Below, piece after piece: positions 11,204 through 64,000 of a stretch of DNA of 64,000 nucleotides (position 1 is the first letter of the stretch; each line of letters starts with the position of its first letter). The DNA lies in the NCBI RefSeq assembly GCF_965638725.1, contig NC_134963.1, forward strand, positions 6,765,501 through 6,829,500. The letters are read 5' to 3'. This DNA is from Aptenodytes patagonicus (lineage: Eukaryota > Chordata > Aves > Sphenisciformes > Spheniscidae). The notes under the pieces were generated by a model. The model saw only the letters and a program-made list of their open reading frames with translations, was not told where the DNA came from and searched no databases. A program made the position numbers and the translations under genes.

Positions 11204-11499
11204 ACCTGCTCCGCACTCCGACCCAGCTGTAACCCCAGGGGCTCACTGCAGTCGCTCCGCACGCCTGAAGCCCAGACACAGCTTCCCGCCAAAACAAGCC
11301 CGCCTCGGAACAGAAACCTGCAGAGCCAGCGCCTGTTTTTGTACAATTGTTTATACAAATTCAACAAAGGTAAAACTGCATCAGGAAGGTCTACGAAAAC
11401 AACACCGTACAACAATGGCACTTATGAATGCAGAATTTTACAATCAGGAAATAACCATGTTATAAACCTTAAATGAGAACTCAACTCACACTTCAAAGA

Positions 11500-12421
11500 A
11501 AGAGAGACTACGTTTGACCATTTATTCTACGGCTGGACTCACTGTATAAATTAATTTTATATTGAGTACAAGAGCTCATGCTACAGAGTGAAACCCTCCT
11601 ATGTGCAAAAGCTGAAATTGGAATTTTTTAAAATTTTGAGAAAAAGGTGATTTCTATACAGATAAAACTTGGCAAAGTGTTTTACTTCAACTATAATTTA
11701 CACCTTATTTCCACAACATGCTTATGTCACTTCTGAAGTATACAAAGCAGGATATAAACTTCCATTAAAACATGCTTTAAGTTGAAAGTATTAACCTACT
11801 TTTCCTGACCTGGGCACGTTTGTAGATAGATACTGTCTACGAAGTATAGGTTAAGTTCTCGCCTACCATAAGTAAAGATAAAAATTGGCAATCAAAACCA
11901 AAACACTGGTAATGCATTCAAACATTGCATAAATAATTTTTAAACAATTTTTGTACAAAAATAGTTCTGCATAATGTAAGATGTAACAAAACAAAACGTG
12001 TTAAGAAGGCAGAAATGCAGTGCGTGGTCCACTTTAATGACACCAACTTTTTTTTGTTGTTGTTGTTTTAAGAAATGAAAAGCAGAAATCAAATTTACAC
12101 TACCAAGCACATGCTGTGGTACTTTAAATAACAGTATTTCTTGGAGATCAGTCGTCTTCCGGGTGTGAACAATTACCATCGATAACAGTCGCCTTATGAA
12201 TTTGCATAAGAGCCAGTGCAGGACATCCCAGGTAGACTGAATTAGTGGCACACGTTGAAATTCTTAACATGGGTAGTTTCATGTTGTTCTCTCCTCGACA
12301 AGAGTTGTAAAATCCAATCGTGGTATTTTCCAATATTCCAAGTTCCCAGTTGAAAATAAAATCCCTACGTGTTCTTAGTCCCTGCCCCCCCCCCGCCCCA
12401 GTATTTACACGTGTCCTTTAA
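11500..12421 (-). other. KDM2B: KDM2B 3' untranslated region
   Basis: AU-rich region directly after the KDM2B stop codon, ending near the poly(A) signal at 11521. A Pumilio-type element, TGTAAATA on the minus strand (12401-12408), lies 13 bases past the stop. A C-rich run is at about 12385-12398. Confidence 0.65.
11521..11526 (-). terminator. KDM2B: Probable poly(A) signal of KDM2B
   Basis: TTTATT on the plus strand is AATAAA for KDM2B, about 0.9 kb after its stop codon. It is the only perfect hexamer between the stop and this point. An ATTAAA variant at 12033-12038 and a distal AATAAA at 11037-11042 are alternatives. Confidence 0.6.
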
Positions 12422-60930
<48,509 letters not shown>

Positions 60931-61090
60931 CTGAAAGTTAGAAAAAGAATGCTGAAATTTTACCCGATATAATTCATAGCTTAAACACTTCTCTACCACT
61001 GGGGCTAGGCGCTGCCTATTTAAAAGGGCACTGGATAATGCCTAGTAAGTATGTGACAGGAATGGGCTCTATTCAGCTGGTTTTTAATTT

Positions 61091-61125
61091 GGGGGGGGGG
61101 GGGGGGTTGTTTGTTTGTTTGTTTT
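61091..61125 (+). repeat. Poly-G run followed by (TTGT)n
   Basis: 16 G at 61091-61106, then four TTGT units. Confidence 0.92.
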
Positions 61126-61494
61126 AATGCTGGTTTTCATTAACATCTACTCAGTTCAAATGACTGGGAAACATTCAGGGAAAAATTATGCTTTCTTCAA
61201 AGCTTCAGTCCTCTATGCCTTCAATTAAGAGTAGGCAGACCTCTTAAGTCACACACAATTAATTTTCCCACAAATCCGAAAGAGACCAGATTCGGCAGCC
61301 TTTCAGCTTTAAGAGGAGAGTTAGCACAGAAAGAGGAGGGCAAAAATGGTGGGAGAAAGCACGTTAAAATGCTGTACATCACCATTCTTCCAGGAACTCT
61401 GCACAGCACAAAATCAACTTCTCAATACTTTTCCTTTTTACAAGCAACTGTTGGTAAAACAAGAACCCCTACTTGTTACTGCATGAATACTCAT

Positions 61495-61600
61495 TGCTCT
61501 TCTGAGACAGAGGATTACAATTATGCTTATTTTACAGACAAGAAGCCTAAACACACTGAGAAATGCAAGGACTGTCATGGAGTTACATAATACTGTTTTT
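61495..61600 (-). mobile_element. Decayed MIR-like SINE fragment
   Basis: CTTATTTTACAGACAAGAAG followed by CCTAAACACACTGAGAAATG and GTCATGGAGTTACA resembles the reversed MIR core. Confidence 0.5.
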
Positions 61601-62934
61601 CTCAATGCCATCCCTGATACATCCTTAGGTACTTCTCAGGAAAATTTAAAGGCAAGTTTCTGAGTCTAAACTATTAATCTTAGTTTTATACTAAGTTTCC
61701 CCCTAAAAATCCCAACTGTTACCCAACTCCATGCAATCAAGCAGTGAAAGCAATGTAGGAAAACAGTGGCCAATGTTCCCTAAAGCACACATCTTTTCTT
61801 ATTTATTAGACACAATTTCCTTTACTGAGTGAACAACATTGAATGCAGGCTAGCAACAGCACGAATTTCTGTGGAAAATACAGTTAACACTGGCAACACC
61901 CAGTTAAGTCAATGTGAATTTTAATAGTGGCTGAAATGGGTATGAGATCAAGCTGCAAACAAAAACACTCTGCAAAGGAAACAGAAGTCATACAGAAAAA
62001 GTGAGCGAACAATTAATGAAAAGTTCCTTTCACAGCTTTCATACTTTGCAATGCAGTAGCTTTGGATTAGGACAATGTGAATCATGCTTAAGGAAGGATT
62101 AAATGGACATTAAAGAAAAAGCTCAGCATCCGGTTGTTTAACAGTGAGATTGAAAACAAACGCTGAAGCCCAGTTCCAAGCTGGCAAATTCATCCTTATC
62201 ACAGAGAAGCTCTTTGTCTCTTGCGTACTCTATACCATCTTCTCGCAAAATGTACGTGTTACTTGTCAGCTGGGTAACAAAGATGAAACAGGCAGTGGCA
62301 GAGTAGCTGTCTGAGGGCAGCTAGCCTAGCTGCTTAGCTTTGCAGTTTCAAATAAAAACTCTATAAGGCCAGGTGCACCTCTGTGCGTTAGTGCCCAAGA
62401 GATATGAGTTGGCCACTTTATACTTCTCAGGGCAAATGTGCTGTTGCTAGTGTCTGCAAAAATCAAGCATCTCTGTCCAGTCTACTCCTTCAGTCACGTT
62501 TGCATTTCTCCTCAGAACCAAGATGGCCATAAAATTACTCCTGAAAGTAATTAAGCTGAAATGCCTGTGAAAAGATGGCATTTGCAAAAAATACTAGCTA
62601 CCAGCAAGGCTGGTCACAGCCAAATCCAGCTCCATCCACAGTGCAGGCTAACTTCCTCCCTGCATCCCTCCAAAAAAGCTTCACCATGAAGTAGTACAGT
62701 TTATTTTGTGTGCTGAGGTGGTGGCATGCAACACTCCAGAGCAGCTCCTCCTCTCTGGTCTGTGCTAATACACCCCCATGCTTCTCAGAAAAATAAACAG
62801 GATTAGAAAATATCTTAACCAGAACATTTAAAAACCACTAGGTTATCCAACTTCTATTTAACACTGTTTTTTCCTTTGTCCACACAGTAGCTAGCACACT
62901 TACCCACCTCAAAGGGCTATATAATCGGCTTATG

Positions 62935-63095
62935 GCATTCTCCCATTTTACAGCTGAGGAAACAGATGCTTGGGAGAAAGCACGATTTGCTCATTGTCAC
63001 ACATCAAATCTAGGGCAAAACCAGGAATCAGAATCCAGGCTCTTGGATCCAGGGCTGGAGCCCCTTCTCTAAGCCACACTGCCTTGGTGAGCTAT
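62935..63095 (-). mobile_element. MIR-like SINE, best preserved in the window
   Basis: TCCCATTTTACAGCTGAGGA, then AACAGATGCTTGGGAGAAAG, TTGCTCATTGTCACACATCA, AACCAGGAATCAGAATCCAG and CTAAGCCACACTGCC follow the reversed MIR consensus over about 150 bases. Confidence 0.72.
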
Positions 63096-63522
63096 TTTAC
63101 AATTGACTGAAGCACAAAAGCCCAGCCTAGATGGGAGAAGATGCCAGTGACAGAAGAAGGTGAAAGCAGATACACATCCCTATGCTACCAGTACAGCGTC
63201 ATTAACAGAAATTGGTATAAATCCGTATGAAGAAAATTATGTTTCTGCCTTCCTACGCTGTGGCTCTGCTGAACAGGAACTAATGGCTGTAACTGGGGCA
63301 AATCACAAGCGTAGATAAGGCCTAAAGAAAGAGAGGGAGATCACGTTATGGAGGTGTGAATAATTGACTCCAAGTAATGCTCTGGTGCTAAGAGAAAACA
63401 GCCTTCAAGAGACATCTCCACTTTTTGTCTCTTGCTCTAATCTAGGGAAACAAAAGGCAAGAGAGGAGTGGAACACCACAGCATACTGGGGGCCTATTCC
63501 CATCAGAAGCAAGCACGGGGGA

Positions 63523-63541
63523 GGGGGGGGGGGGGGGGGGG
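63523..63541 (+). repeat. Poly-G run
   Basis: 19 G preceded by GGGGGA. Confidence 0.93.
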
Positions 63542-64000
63542 CGGGCAGCAATTCCATTCTGCCAGCTGCCACCGCTTCCCTGCCACCAGCTGTCTGCACA
63601 AGACAGGCCCTGCTGTGCCAGCTACACCTGGGTATGGACAGACAAAAAATAATCTAAATCTAACCTCAAAATGAACCATCATCAAGCAAGTGCCCTGTGG
63701 CCTGCTCTCAAGCCATCATCTCATGATGCCTTGCCTAACTTTACCTTTGGGGGCAGGGCTTGCTATTAACCTGAAGCGTATCAGTCTGTTCTGGAGCGCT
63801 AGGGGATTACAGTACTGTTGTACCATCAGATTAAGAGTGGACTGCTTTCAAAAGACAACAACTGTCTGCTACTGCTGCTAATTTAAAAAAAAAAAGCTAA
63901 GGGAATCAATAATGGACGGACAACTTCAATGTGAGAAGGGTTCAATTTTGTGTTTTCAAGTGTTTTGTTGTAATGCAACATGCCATGATTTTTATTATTC

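Larger units (their letters stand above)
9916..11500. other. Intergenic region between the convergent 3' ends of RNF34 and KDM2B
   Basis: Contains a 22-base G run (10090-10111), a + strand AATAAA at 10870-10875, a - strand AATAAA at 11037-11042, and a 14-bp tandem duplication at 11176-11203. The 210-codon frame at 10844-11476 has no recognisable similarity and is treated as chance. Part of this region may belong to a longer KDM2B 3' UTR. Confidence 0.6.
60931..64000 (-). other. KDM2B: KDM2B intron, continuing past the window edge
   Basis: At least 3.1 kb. No JmjC-region exon is visible. Contains a 16-base G run with TTGT repeats (61091-61125), two MIR-like relics and a 19-base G run (63523-63541). 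Confidence 0.75.

Noticed and set aside
10844..11476. 210-codon plus-strand frame between the two genes
   Set aside because: No domain, odd composition, and it overlaps the likely KDM2B 3' end.

Overview
This window is animal genomic DNA from a vertebrate, most likely a sauropsid and probably a bird. It holds no prokaryotic, viral or plasmid content. Two well-known genes lie tail to tail: RNF34 on the + strand (1028-9189, complete) and the 3' two thirds of KDM2B on the - strand (12422-60930, continuing past the right edge). The class assignment rests on this gene order, which is conserved in vertebrates, on faint CR1-like and MIR-like relics, on the absence of Alu, L1 or other mammal-specific young repeats, and on A/C-rich stretches and long G runs typical of bird assemblies. 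A turtle or crocodilian is not excluded.

Layout. Bases 1-730 show no recognisable gene. A CpG island with a pair of opposed CCAAT boxes (about 730-1660) is the RNF34 promoter. Six coding exons then give a 353-residue protein: FYVE-like zinc finger, SAP-like helices, short acidic linker and a C-terminal C3HC4 RING. Its poly(A) signal is at 9891. After about 1.6 kb without a gene, the KDM2B 3' end begins (poly(A) signal near 11521 on the - strand). Twelve constitutive KDM2B coding exons can be placed with consensus splice sites and continuous phase. In transcription order they are a JmjC-downstream linker exon (60476-60930), a small linker exon (52280-52366), the CXXC exon (29240-29464), two PHD exons, a basic-region exon, a 39-nt microexon, the large disordered/F-box exon, and four exons of leucine-rich repeats ending at the stop codon 12422-12424. 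The JmjC demethylase exons lie beyond 64000.

The most interesting element is a second CpG island inside the 22.8-kb intron before the CXXC exon (about 37780-38730). It contains an alternative first coding exon (38149-38238, - strand) whose donor joins the CXXC exon in phase. The product is a KDM2B isoform with no JmjC domain that keeps CXXC, PHD, F-box and LRR. This is the known short isoform in mammals, but here its N-terminus carries a Glu/Pro/Gly repeat, and its leader holds a small upstream ORF that ends on the next ATG.

Functionally, both genes encode ubiquitin-related proteins. RNF34 is a RING E3 ligase. KDM2B recruits the variant Polycomb complex PRC1.1 to unmethylated CpG islands, and its long form also demethylates histone H3. 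The introns are mostly unremarkable, with several decayed MIR-like SINEs, one decayed CR1-like LINE and simple-sequence runs. I see no undescribed multi-gene system here; the findings are local.
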